59,093 nucleotides of DNA from a virus. Under the pieces are notes generated by a model that ran no database searches, was not told where the DNA came from, and was given only the letters and a program-made list of their open reading frames with translations. The DNA lies in IMG/VR virus record IMGVR_UViG_3300017782_004064, positions 1 through 59,093 of that record. One strand, 5' to 3'. A program made the translations under genes and the position numbers. The stretch's first letter is position 1. Each line of letters opens with the position of its first letter. Of this stretch, positions 41,364-48,427 are shown one piece after another.

Positions 41364-41657
41364 ACTAAGTATAACGGATGGACTAACTATGAGACTTGGC
41401 TAGTCAACTTACACTATGACAACTTCTTTCAAGAGCAGGCTGAAGATCTCTACCAAGACGCGCTAGCCTGCGATACTTTCAGCAAAGAAGAAAACGCTGC
41501 ACATGCTCTTTGTGAGTACATAGAAGAGACTGTAACAGAGTTCAACTACAACCCAGACGCTGATACTGCACTTGTAAACGACATTGTTAACGCCGCTCTA
41601 TCGTCTGTCAATTGGTACGAGATAGCAGCTAACTACATAGAATCACTAGGGGAATAG
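41361..41657 (+). CDS. DUF7249-like 'NGWTNYETW' protein
   Basis: This 98-aa protein begins TKYNGWTNYETWLVNLHYDN, a start shared by a widespread family of small phage and plasmid proteins of unknown function. The rest is helical and acidic. It is the first gene after the second early promoter, so it is probably made early and in quantity. Confidence 0.65.
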   Translation: MTKYNGWTNYETWLVNLHYDNFFQEQAEDLYQDALACDTFSKEENAAHALCEYIEETVTEFNYNPDADTALVNDIVNAALSSVNWYEIAANYIESLGE

Positions 41658-41659
41658 AG

Positions 41660-42334
41660 ATGACTGATAAACTAGAAATAAACCTTCCATTCAGCGGCTT
41701 TTATAACAGCTATCATGATGCCGTATTTGATGACATGCTAGAACGAGACTTAGCATATTACGGCGATGAGCTAGGCGCTTCGGATGAGGAACTAGAAAAG
41801 CTTTCTGAGCTGTATTGGGATGCTGATTTTAACAAAGTGCACAGCTCTTACTTGTCAGAATACTTGCCAGCCTTCACTAGCGAGCTAAGCGATCTGACAG
41901 GTGTCACTGTAGAGCTAACTTTTGATAAGCTTGTAAGCCCTAAAGAGTATAACTTCACTACTGACACTCTCGCCGCCTTTATCAGTAAAGACTCTGTTAA
42001 AGCTCTCTATGAAGCAGTTGATAAAGATAACCTTGCAAGTTGGGTCAAAGAGCGTCATAGCTCACGTGATGGCTTTATAAGCTTCTATTCAAACTCTTTA
42101 GAAGAATGGCTGGAAAAGCCTGCTGTTGATTGGGATCATAACCAACTAGAAACCTTAATTTATGCATTCTTTGATGATATGGCTGAATTTGACGAGTGGG
42201 AATCTAGCATAGTATTTGACATATGCAGCGGCACTATTCAGAATTGTTACTTTGAAGGTGCAACCGAGGCCTATAAAGAGCTTGATGCTAAGCTGTGGCA
42301 ACGCGACAGTAGATACGATTCAAGGGAGGCTTAA
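41660..42334 (+). CDS. Unrecognised very acidic early protein, 224 aa
   Basis: This protein is markedly rich in Asp and Glu along its length, with the start LPFSGFYNSYHDAVFDDML and a central SPKEYNFTTDTLAAFIS. Comparable acidic early phage proteins include DNA mimics, but nothing here proves that. It begins 2 bp after the previous stop, in the same transcript as the NYETW protein. Confidence 0.6.
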   Translation: MTDKLEINLPFSGFYNSYHDAVFDDMLERDLAYYGDELGASDEELEKLSELYWDADFNKVHSSYLSEYLPAFTSELSDLTGVTVELTFDKLVSPKEYNFTTDTLAAFISKDSVKALYEAVDKDNLASWVKERHSSRDGFISFYSNSLEEWLEKPAVDWDHNQLETLIYAFFDDMAEFDEWESSIVFDICSGTIQNCYFEGATEAYKELDAKLWQRDSRYDSREA

Positions 42335-42337
42335 GAG

Positions 42338-42619
42338 ATGATAGAAGTAAGCAGGCAAAAACTAGAAGCCAAACTGGAAGAACTTAAGAAGCTTAACATG
42401 AAGGTTCACGGCTGTGAGTTCATTAGCGATAGGAAGCTAGATCCAGACGTATTAGCCTTCGTATCCTACCAAACAGACTATGGAAAGCTAGTAAGAGACC
42501 TTTTAGATTTGACCACAGGCAACTTTATGCGCCTCGATAACGCTATTCTAACAGGCTTTCTAGAAGAGTACCACTGGCTAGAGCAACAACTAAAAGAAAT
42601 ATGCACAGATGCACATTAG
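42338..42619 (+). CDS. Unrecognised 93-aa early protein
   Basis: The first 25 residues are a charged helix (RQKLEAKLEELKKLNM); the remainder is mixed. It ends near a second short gene's leader. No family is recognised. Confidence 0.55.
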   Translation: MIEVSRQKLEAKLEELKKLNMKVHGCEFISDRKLDPDVLAFVSYQTDYGKLVRDLLDLTTGNFMRLDNAILTGFLEEYHWLEQQLKEICTDAH

Positions 42620-42630
42620 AAAGGCTAGCA

Positions 42631-42804
42631 ATGGAACCAACAGCAGCGAATGCAACCATTTACTTATTAAAGAACCTGTACAGTTGCCTTGATTATCCTG
42701 AAGTAGACATAATAACCGTACAGCATAAGATTGACCACAGAACTAGCGACGAGTGGAATACATTACTAGAAATGGCTAGGGAATGCATAATTGATAGATA
42801 CTAA
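42631..42804 (+). CDS. Unrecognised 57-aa early protein
   Basis: The start chosen is the ATG at 42631 with GAAAGG seven bases upstream; an extension to 42601 would overlap the previous gene and lacks a site. It is a helical, slightly acidic protein. Function is unknown. Confidence 0.5.
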   Translation: MEPTAANATIYLLKNLYSCLDYPEVDIITVQHKIDHRTSDEWNTLLEMARECIIDRY

Positions 42805-42823
42805 CTAGAAAAGGACTAACCAA

Positions 42824-43186
42824 ATGACTACCAATGAAAACTTTCAAGTATACCTTGATGAAATGCTACGCCTGTTTAATGCAGGAAAGCCACTCAATGC
42901 CACTTTACAGCTTGCATATTACATAGAAAAGTACTATAAAGAAGAAGATCAGCCACCGCGCTTGCAAGAACCCATTAAAGAGATTCAAGGCTATCTAGAA
43001 CGCGGGCAAGGCGATGAAGCAGCACCTAACATGATGGGGCTATTCATTATGGAAGTCTTGGTAGAATACCTAACAGATGCTGATCTAGACCAATTCGACA
43101 AGATGGATAAGCTGATCGACATAGAGGGCAGTGAAGAAGCTGTGCTTGCAAGACAGAAACAAGATAGAAAACTGCTAGACATTTAA
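42824..43186 (+). CDS. Unrecognised 120-aa early protein
   Basis: This mostly helical acidic protein (QVYLDEMLRLFNAGKPL; MGLFIMEVLVEYLTDADL) is preceded by the AACTAGAAAAGGA leader. No motif is recognised. Confidence 0.55.
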   Translation: MTTNENFQVYLDEMLRLFNAGKPLNATLQLAYYIEKYYKEEDQPPRLQEPIKEIQGYLERGQGDEAAPNMMGLFIMEVLVEYLTDADLDQFDKMDKLIDIEGSEEAVLARQKQDRKLLDI

Positions 43187-43210
43187 CCACTAGAAAAGGA
43201 ATAAAAAGAA

Positions 43211-43447
43211 ATGGCAAAAGACTACTTCGATAAAGAAACCGCTGTAAGTGACTTCACAGGAATAGCTGACAAGGGCATTAGAGAGCTACAGGAGCTGTAC
43301 AACTACGCTGTCGAGCAGTATTTCTTCTATGCGGCTGCAGAGGCGGGATCTGGACAGTACAACGCTGAAGGTGAACGCTTCTACAACGATATGCAGTTCG
43401 CTATCAAGCAGCAATGTGACCGTAAAGGCTTTAAAATTATAACTTAA
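43211..43447 (+). CDS. Unrecognised 78-aa early protein
   Basis: This small mixed protein (ELQELYNYAVEQYFFYAAAEAG...DMQFAIKQQCDRKGFKI) has the recurring CACTAGAAAAGGA leader upstream. No family is recognised. Confidence 0.55.
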   Translation: MAKDYFDKETAVSDFTGIADKGIRELQELYNYAVEQYFFYAAAEAGSGQYNAEGERFYNDMQFAIKQQCDRKGFKIIT

Positions 43448-43462
43448 CAGGGGGCTTACTAG

Positions 43463-43516
43463 ATGACTAAGCTATACACAGCATTCTTAATCGCAATTTC
43501 AAAGGTGATACTATGA
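43463..43516 (+). CDS. Possible 17-aa hydrophobic peptide
   Basis: An ATG after GGGGG opens a 17-codon frame (MTKLYTAFLIAISKVIL) whose TGA overlaps the next ATG as ATGA. It may be a translated leader that couples to the 46-aa gene, or chance. Confidence 0.25.
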   Translation: MTKLYTAFLIAISKVIL

Positions 43517-43653
43517 GAAGGGAAACTGAACAGGACGACTTAAGCTGGCTTATAGAGCACTGGCAAGATACCGGTACAGCTTGGTTTAAGTACCAGAAAG
43601 AGTGCCAACAACAACGCTTACTAGATGAGGAGCAACACGCAGATGACAGATAG
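43513..43653 (+). CDS. Unrecognised 46-aa protein
   Basis: This short charged protein (TEQDDLSWLIEHWQDTGTAWF) overlaps the next gene by 11 bp. Its coding sequence contains the GAGGAG site for the downstream start at 43643. Function unknown. Confidence 0.45.
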   Translation: MRRETEQDDLSWLIEHWQDTGTAWFKYQKECQQQRLLDEEQHADDR

Positions 43654-43918
43654 AAGCATAATAGATTGCCGTACAGTATTCGAGATAGCGCAGACCTTAA
43701 CAGAGCTTAGGAAACTGGATGCCGCTCGCCGTAAGACTAGACGGAAGGCTGATAGAAACGTGCTGGACAGGGAAATAAAAGACACTGTGAACTATCTCGA
43801 CTCTCTGTGCACCTATCTTGAAGAAACAGACCCTGTACAGGCCTCCTTACGAGAAGCCCATGAGCAGAGGTTACTTTTAGGAGAACCCTACATAGAGAAA
43901 CCTACTAAAGAACAGTAA
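43643..43918 (+). CDS. Unrecognised helical basic protein, 91 aa
   Basis: The ATG at 43643 is chosen because GAGGAG lies ten bases upstream; the ATG at 43625 has no site. Residues 15-70 form a charged helical pair (LTELRKLDAARRKTRRKADR, then REIKDTVNYLDSLC). It is the last gene before the promoter region at 43.95 kb. Confidence 0.5.
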   Translation: MTDRSIIDCRTVFEIAQTLTELRKLDAARRKTRRKADRNVLDREIKDTVNYLDSLCTYLEETDPVQASLREAHEQRLLLGEPYIEKPTKEQ

Positions 43919-44176
43919 CTTGCGAGATAATTACAGTAATATGGCCAGATAAGTATTGACAACTTTCTAAATTTCCGGTTATAATAAATACTGTTAAGTA
44001 TCTACTTAAAAGATTACTTTAAAGAATTCTTGAAAGATGCTGTTGTAACTACTAAAAAACCTCTTTAAAGAAAGGCTCATAAATTAACTGTTGACACAAC
44101 AGACGGCTTATGAGAAACTCTATAAAGAACACTTTAAAGAACATTTATATTTAATTAACTTTAAGAAGGACTAGCA
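43919..44176 (+). other. Intergenic promoter/operator region
   Basis: These 258 bp hold no gene. They contain a strong promoter (43956-43985), an interrupted palindrome TTAAGT-ATCT-ACTTAA (43994-44009) at the expected start of transcription, three CTTTAAAG palindromes (44017, 44063, 44132) and a second TTGACA at 44092. The ribosome binding site of the next gene is AAGAAGGA. Confidence 0.65.
43956..43985 (+). promoter_or_regulatory. Sigma-70-type promoter upstream of 44177
   Basis: A perfect -35 TTGACA (43956-43961) and perfect -10 TATAAT (43980-43985) are separated by 18 bp. The transcript would begin at about 43992, inside the palindrome at 43994-44009, and read the middle genes from 44177 on. 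Confidence 0.75.
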
Positions 44177-44722
44177 ATGACTAAAACCACCTCGAAGCAA
44201 AAGGTCAGCCCAGCTGATCAGAAAGTAACCAAGCCAGAGCTTAAAGATGAAGCTGATCAGGCTACTGACCAGTTAGACCAGCCCGTAAAAGCGAAACCCT
44301 CTGAAGCCATGCCGAAAGAAGCTGAGCCAGAGGCTGTCAAGAAAGTCCGTGAAGCGGCTGAAGAGAAGGTACTAAAAGAGGAGGCTGATAAGAAGGCTAT
44401 CATTAAGCACTATCTTATAGACACTCTTGAGGAGAAGCTTGGGAAGATTGTCTTGCGAGGCATTGTCAAGCATGAGGACTCAGGAGCCTATTCATCAGTT
44501 ACAGTAGTGGAGACTTCCCGCCGAGAGGGTCTAGTACTTAAGGGCACTAACAAGCTCTCTATTGTGCCCACTATCGAGACTGTGAAGGAATACTTTACCC
44601 AGTACGGTGGCAAGTACAGTGCTAATGATGCGTTGGCTAAAGCTGGCCATTTTGTGAATGTTCCTGATAAAGTACTTGACTTAGAGTGCCCATTAGCGTA
44701 TCGTCATATAGGCAAGCAATAG
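44177..44722 (+). CDS. Unrecognised protein with long charged N-terminal tail, 181 aa
   Basis: Residues 1-75 are low-complexity, alternating Lys/Glu/Ala/Pro (likely disordered or helical). Residues 76-181 form a globular alpha/beta domain (IIKHYLIDTLEEKLGKIVLRG...TNKLSIVPTIETVKEYFTQYGGKYSANDAL). It is the first gene of the middle transcript. No family is recognised. Confidence 0.6.
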   Translation: MTKTTSKQKVSPADQKVTKPELKDEADQATDQLDQPVKAKPSEAMPKEAEPEAVKKVREAAEEKVLKEEADKKAIIKHYLIDTLEEKLGKIVLRGIVKHEDSGAYSSVTVVETSRREGLVLKGTNKLSIVPTIETVKEYFTQYGGKYSANDALAKAGHFVNVPDKVLDLECPLAYRHIGKQ

Positions 44723-44759
44723 AGAAGGCTGAGGAGTAGGTCTGTTGAGTGAGGTGCTT

Positions 44760-44966
44760 ATGAGTGAAGACTATTTAGGGAAGCCCAAGGGCTATTCGAT
44801 TGAAGCTCTGTTTAATGCCAAGAAGAAAGGAATATGGCTTACGGTCGAGCCTAACATTGGGTTTAAACTAGCCACACTTACACCAAGCGGAGAAGAGTAC
44901 TTAAAGCATTGGGATATGTCGTTAGTATTTATCCCTAAGAACCAGCCCAGAGAGGAGCAGGAATGA
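44760..44966 (+). CDS. Unrecognised 68-aa protein
   Basis: The product is small alpha/beta (IEALFNAKKKGIWLTVEPNIGFKLATL). An alternative TTG start at 44745 with GAGGAG upstream would add five residues. It ends with a 4-bp overlap with the next gene. Confidence 0.55.
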   Translation: MSEDYLGKPKGYSIEALFNAKKKGIWLTVEPNIGFKLATLTPSGEEYLKHWDMSLVFIPKNQPREEQE

Positions 44967-45253
44967 CTAAAGACACGAGCGAACCGACATCAATGTCTGT
45001 CAGTGAATTAGTTGCCGAGAGGGATTTGTTGAGAGAGGCTTTAGCATCTTTAGGTGATATGCATCTTGTTCAAGGCGATGTAGCTAAATTCAATAACCCT
45101 CATGCTAATGTTAACCTTAACACCTCGGCAGCTTGGATTGTTTGTAAGACTACCGAACGTTCTGCCCATAAAATTAGACGGATTTTACAGGATATTGAAT
45201 TTCTCCGCGCCGTCCAACTATCCGACCACATCAAACAACTGGAGGGGGAATGA
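44963..45253 (+). CDS. Unrecognised 96-aa protein
   Basis: A helical N-terminus (SVSELVAERDLLREALASLGDM) is followed by a short middle and a C-terminal helix. It begins a run of genes joined by ATGA overlaps (44963-47432), suggesting translational coupling. Confidence 0.55.
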   Translation: MTKDTSEPTSMSVSELVAERDLLREALASLGDMHLVQGDVAKFNNPHANVNLNTSAAWIVCKTTERSAHKIRRILQDIEFLRAVQLSDHIKQLEGE

Positions 45254-45576
45254 GTTTCTGGCCATTCAAGAAGAAAAGGCAAGAGCCTGAAATTGTTAAA
45301 GTCGGTTCGGTGTTTAACTTAACAAAAGCTAAATATCAAGTAGGTGGCGGCTGGGGCGACAGTATTAATATATCAAGTTACGAGGGCAAGAACCTTTGTG
45401 TACATGGTTGGAAGCAAGATTTGCCGCGAGTTGGTGACCTGCTTTTCTGTGAGTTTACTAAAGAATTCCGTAATTATATATTCACCAACGTTAGGCCATT
45501 TGCCGACCCGCCCGACATGTTCTCTGCTGATTTAATTGTTTATGAATATGCAACCAAGGAAACCGACCATGACTAA
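45250..45576 (+). CDS. Unrecognised beta-rich protein, 108 aa
   Basis: Begins SFWPFKKKRQEPEIVKVG, then beta-rich sequence (VFNLTKAKYQVGGGWGDSINI; GDLLFCEFTKEFRNYIFTNV), resembling a small barrel. No family is recognised. It overlaps both neighbours. Confidence 0.55.
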   Translation: MSFWPFKKKRQEPEIVKVGSVFNLTKAKYQVGGGWGDSINISSYEGKNLCVHGWKQDLPRVGDLLFCEFTKEFRNYIFTNVRPFADPPDMFSADLIVYEYATKETDHD

Positions 45577-45799
45577 CCCAAAAGAACTGATTGAGATTGT
45601 GCGTGACGGAGCTGAAGCTATAAAATATAGGGGGGTTGAAATTCAGGAGCTATTTAACAACTACCCTAATGCAGAGTACGAGCATGGCAGGTTGATTAGA
45701 GAAGAAGCAAAAAGCATTCTTGAAGCACTAGACCAACTAGAAAAGCAGGTGGCCAGCATTACTGATACAGCAGCCAACAAACTAAAGGAGCAATCATGA
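45569..45799 (+). CDS. Unrecognised helical protein, 76 aa
   Basis: The ATG at 45569, with AAGGA eight bases upstream, is preferred over a longer frame from 45536 within the previous gene. The product is helical (ELIEIVRDGAEAIKYRGVE; LIREEAKSILEALDQLEKQV) with a coiled-coil C-terminal half. Confidence 0.55.
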   Translation: MTNPKELIEIVRDGAEAIKYRGVEIQELFNNYPNAEYEHGRLIREEAKSILEALDQLEKQVASITDTAANKLKEQS

Positions 45800-46023
45800 A
45801 CTATAAAGCATTCGTTAGAGACAAATACAATAATGTCGAGCTAGTGCCTTGGTGGAAGGGGTTTGTTATGTTCTATTACGAACGCAACGAAACACTAGTA
45901 GCTCCTATTGGGTTCAATCTTATTTATCAATTAATTTATATCCTGTGGAGGCAATGTCGAAACGGCATGCAGAGCCAAGTACGTTTTGTAACAGAACAGG
46001 AGAAGTTAAGGAGTAAGGCATGA
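45796..46023 (+). CDS. Unrecognised 75-aa protein, possibly membrane-associated
   Basis: Aromatic/hydrophobic stretches (LVPWWKGFVMFYY and FNLIYQLIYILW) alternate with basic parts. This could be one membrane or amphipathic helix. ATGA overlaps at both ends. Confidence 0.5.
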   Translation: MNYKAFVRDKYNNVELVPWWKGFVMFYYERNETLVAPIGFNLIYQLIYILWRQCRNGMQSQVRFVTEQEKLRSKA

Positions 46024-46202
46024 ACAATGAACAGCAACAGCAGACTATCATAGTCAAGGAGCAGGACAATCTATTCACCACCGCTACGGACGTTGTAGCT
46101 AAGCTGGACGGTTGGCAGCTAGTACTGACTATAGTCGTGGTAACGGCACTGGTGGGCGCAGCATTTGTGCTTGGTAAGAAATATGTTGGAGGTGGGGAAT
46201 GA
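46020..46202 (+). CDS. Single-TM protein, 60 aa
   Basis: A polar N-terminus (NNEQQQQTIIVKEQ) is followed by one membrane segment (about 34-53, LVLTIVVVTALVGAAFVLGK) and a short KKYVGGGE end. The end sequence GGAGGTGGGGAATGAG is repeated at the next gene junction. Function is unknown. Confidence 0.55.
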   Translation: MNNEQQQQTIIVKEQDNLFTTATDVVAKLDGWQLVLTIVVVTALVGAAFVLGKKYVGGGE

Positions 46203-46462
46203 GCGGCGGAAAATTTAATTATGTGCAAGATAATCTGCGCTATGTAGTAGAAGAATTAAAAGACCTAGCCGAAGGTAGGCCAGACGAGGACGGTGATACT
46301 TTCGAAATGGGAGAAGAGGCAAGGGAGCTGTTTATAGAGGCGGCACAAATAGTGTCGAAAGCAGCTATAGCGATCCATCGTTGCGATTGGTTCCTTAGTT
46401 ACGACGACGGCGAAGAGTCCTTCATTGAGCGCTGGAAAGAAGAAATGGGAGGTGGGGAATGA
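46199..46462 (+). CDS. Unrecognised acidic protein, 87 aa
   Basis: This protein is helical with an acidic loop (EGRPDEDGDTFEMGEEARE) and GGGE at the end. It overlaps both neighbours by 4 bp. No motif is recognised. Confidence 0.55.
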   Translation: MSGGKFNYVQDNLRYVVEELKDLAEGRPDEDGDTFEMGEEARELFIEAAQIVSKAAIAIHRCDWFLSYDDGEESFIERWKEEMGGGE

Positions 46463-46953
46463 GTGAGATTTACCTTATATCCGACACCCATTTTGGACAC
46501 AGGAATATTATTGAGTACGAAAAAGAGTTTCGCCCATTCTCTACTATAGAGGAGCATGACGAAGCACTCATAGATTATTGGAATGAAACGGTAACACCTC
46601 AAGATATAGTCTATCACCTCGGCGACTTTGCTTTCGGCAAACGCAACGTACCGATAGCTGAGAAACTCAATGGCAATAAACACCTCATTATGGGGAATCA
46701 TGACATATACGGCGTAAGAACATATCTTGAATATTTTGATAAGGTCTACCCATGCAAGATATTAGAGCGCTGCCTATTAACGCATATTCCTATCCACCCT
46801 GTAAGTCTCGGTAGATACACTGCTAATGTGCATGGTCACTTACACCATAAAGAATCACCAGAAGGAAATTACGTGAATGTATCATGTGAACAAACAGATT
46901 TAAGGCCTATCCCTTTTGACGAAATATATAACCGATTAAAGGTCAGTCAATGA
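46459..46953 (+). CDS. Calcineurin-like metallophosphoesterase
   Basis: All the metal-binding motifs of the family are present in 164 aa: DTH (9-11), GDF (55-57), GNHD (79-82), a lone His in LLTHIP (~109) and HGHLH (125-129). Such enzymes hydrolyse phosphate mono- or diesters with two metal ions; many phages carry small ones. The substrate is unknown: a nucleic acid end, a cyclic nucleotide or a metabolite are all possible. It lies in the tightly coupled early gene run. Confidence 0.9.
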   Translation: MSEIYLISDTHFGHRNIIEYEKEFRPFSTIEEHDEALIDYWNETVTPQDIVYHLGDFAFGKRNVPIAEKLNGNKHLIMGNHDIYGVRTYLEYFDKVYPCKILERCLLTHIPIHPVSLGRYTANVHGHLHHKESPEGNYVNVSCEQTDLRPIPFDEIYNRLKVSQ

Positions 46954-47432
46954 GTAAGCCCCTACAATTACCCACACCAGACGAAGTACCTACTGTGCAA
47001 GAGCACTTAACCCACATACATGACGAGATTGACAAGATGACCTTAATAAGAAACGCAATAAAAACCCCTGACGGCACTGTGTTAGAGAGCCTGCACAGAC
47101 ACGACTACCGAGAGCACCTAGATACTATCAGTAATAGACTCTACATGGTAGATGGCGGACTAGACTACTTACGCCGTTCTGCTCACGGAGATGAGATAGA
47201 GCTTTCACTCACAACTGAAGAGCCACACTCTGTCCAGAGACGCTTCTTAAAGTGGGGAACTTACGGGAAGTCTGGCAAGGATCGCTTAAAGTATCTCCCG
47301 ATAGCCGAGATGGAGACAGATCACATACTAGCGGTCTTACGAGAATGCCAAACATCAGAAGTTCTTGCCAGCTGCATGCGTAAAGAGCTTTCTTACCGTT
47401 CAGCAGGCATTGCCGAGACAGGAATCGGATAA
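46950..47432 (+). CDS. Unrecognised 160-aa phage protein
   Basis: The N-terminal ~85 residues are helical with several His (LHRHDYREHLDTI) and YMVDGGLDYLRRS. The C-terminal part has LKYLPIAEMETDHILAVLREC, a motif often seen at the end of phage early proteins near replication genes. No function is known to me. Confidence 0.6.
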   Translation: MSKPLQLPTPDEVPTVQEHLTHIHDEIDKMTLIRNAIKTPDGTVLESLHRHDYREHLDTISNRLYMVDGGLDYLRRSAHGDEIELSLTTEEPHSVQRRFLKWGTYGKSGKDRLKYLPIAEMETDHILAVLRECQTSEVLASCMRKELSYRSAGIAETGIG

Positions 47433-47433
47433 T

Positions 47434-47709
47434 ATGCTTACCTACATACTCACATTATACCTCTTTATGCACAACCCTCTCGCAGAATCCCTTGACAAGC
47501 AATATCTGCAAATGAAGGATCCTGTAGAGATGCGCTTTAAGACCGCTAAAGAGTGCCGAGCAGCCGAGCAGGCTGTCTATTTAGACACTGTCAAGTTCTC
47601 AGACGGCAGAGTAGCCATTATAGTGCCTTCCTGCAGAGCTGTGAAGGAGTATTTAGTGAATGCTGCCCCTGAGGAGCTCCGTGAGACGCCTTCTAGCACT
47701 GTCTGGTAG
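47434..47709 (+). CDS. Small exported or membrane protein, 91 aa
   Basis: The ATG at 47434 (GGA just upstream) gives an N-terminal hydrophobic segment (LTYILTLYLFMHNPLA) that could be a signal peptide, then a small domain with two Cys (KTAKECRAAEQAV and IVPSCRAV). A frame extension to 47365 overlaps the previous gene and is rejected. It overlaps the lipoprotein gene by 50 bp. Confidence 0.55.
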   Translation: MLTYILTLYLFMHNPLAESLDKQYLQMKDPVEMRFKTAKECRAAEQAVYLDTVKFSDGRVAIIVPSCRAVKEYLVNAAPEELRETPSSTVW

Positions 47710-48013
47710 TTACCTAGCTATTTGTATACTACTTCTCTCTGTGAGCTCCTGTAAAGGACTAGTCTACAGAGATCCTAGCAAGTGCTGGGCGGGTAGTTGC
47801 TTGCTAAAGCCGGAGAATTGGAGTAAGTGCTATCAAGAATGTACTTGTGGTTGCTGGGCAGAGGAATTTAATAAGTATGCAGGCTATATGAACAGCTATG
47901 AGCATCGGTATTATTCGTCTATTTACACCAGAATGTCCTTGACAGGTGAATTGGAAAAGCTTACTATGGAAAAAGAAAAGCGAAAGAAAGAACACTTAAA
48001 CAAATACAAATAG
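47660..48013 (+). CDS. Cysteine-rich lipoprotein, 117 aa
   Basis: The n-region is basic (RSSVRRLL), the h-region runs to LLLS and the lipobox VSSC places lipidated Cys31, followed by Lys at +2. The mature part has six more Cys (42, 47, 57, 61, 63, 65), which suggests up to three disulfides in the periplasm, then a Lys-rich helical C-terminus. Early phage lipoproteins elsewhere (e.g. T5 Llp) block receptors; spanin outer subunits are another possibility, but this gene is far from the lysis cassette. Confidence 0.65.
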   Translation: MLPLRSSVRRLLALSGSYLAICILLLSVSSCKGLVYRDPSKCWAGSCLLKPENWSKCYQECTCGCWAEEFNKYAGYMNSYEHRYYSSIYTRMSLTGELEKLTMEKEKRKKEHLNKYK

Positions 48014-48032
48014 CCTTTGGGGAGATTAATAT

Positions 48033-48194
48033 ATGCAAGATTTCTATAAGTCCGTTGAGCAGACGCTAAATCAGCTCATTTACGATGTTGAGAGTACCTT
48101 ACCAGACCCTTCCTTAGAGGAAGAGAACTGCTGGGAGAAGCTCTTAGAGGCTAGGTTCTGGATAGCCGAATGTATAAACACTGAAGGAGAATAA
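48033..48194 (+). CDS. Unrecognised acidic 53-aa protein
   Basis: GGGGAG lies ahead of the ATG. The small acidic helical product (VEQTLNQLIYDVEST; WEKLLEARFWIAECI) ends 2 bp before the next gene. Function is unknown. Confidence 0.5.
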   Translation: MQDFYKSVEQTLNQLIYDVESTLPDPSLEEENCWEKLLEARFWIAECINTEGE

Positions 48195-48196
48195 TT

Positions 48197-48412
48197 ATGA
48201 ATGATTTTGTATTTATAGCGATTGGCATACTTGTCATGTCCGTTTTTTCAGGGCTCTTGTCAGTAATGTCCTTTAATGTAGGCAGGGATGTAGTCTGTAA
48301 AGAGGCCTATGAGAGTAGTGTAATACTACTGACCTGCGATGAAAGTGATTATTCTTTCAAAGAAGACTTGACAAAAGAAGACTTACAGATGATAATTAAC
48401 TTAGACGATTAA
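48197..48412 (+). CDS. Small membrane or exported protein, 71 aa
   Basis: An N-terminal hydrophobic stretch (about 3-28, FVFIAIGILVMSVFSGLLSVMSF) is followed by a short acidic domain with two Cys (VCKEAY, LTCDES). It is either a signal anchor or an exported peptide. It is the third probable envelope protein in the 47.4-48.4 kb cluster. Confidence 0.55.
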   Translation: MNDFVFIAIGILVMSVFSGLLSVMSFNVGRDVVCKEAYESSVILLTCDESDYSFKEDLTKEDLQMIINLDD

Positions 48413-48427
48413 CCAAAGGAGAATAAA

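Noticed and set aside
47434-48013. Firm call of an Rz/Rz1 spanin pair
   Set aside because: The lipoprotein is not nested within the first gene, is long and Cys-rich, and lies among early genes far from lysozyme and holin.
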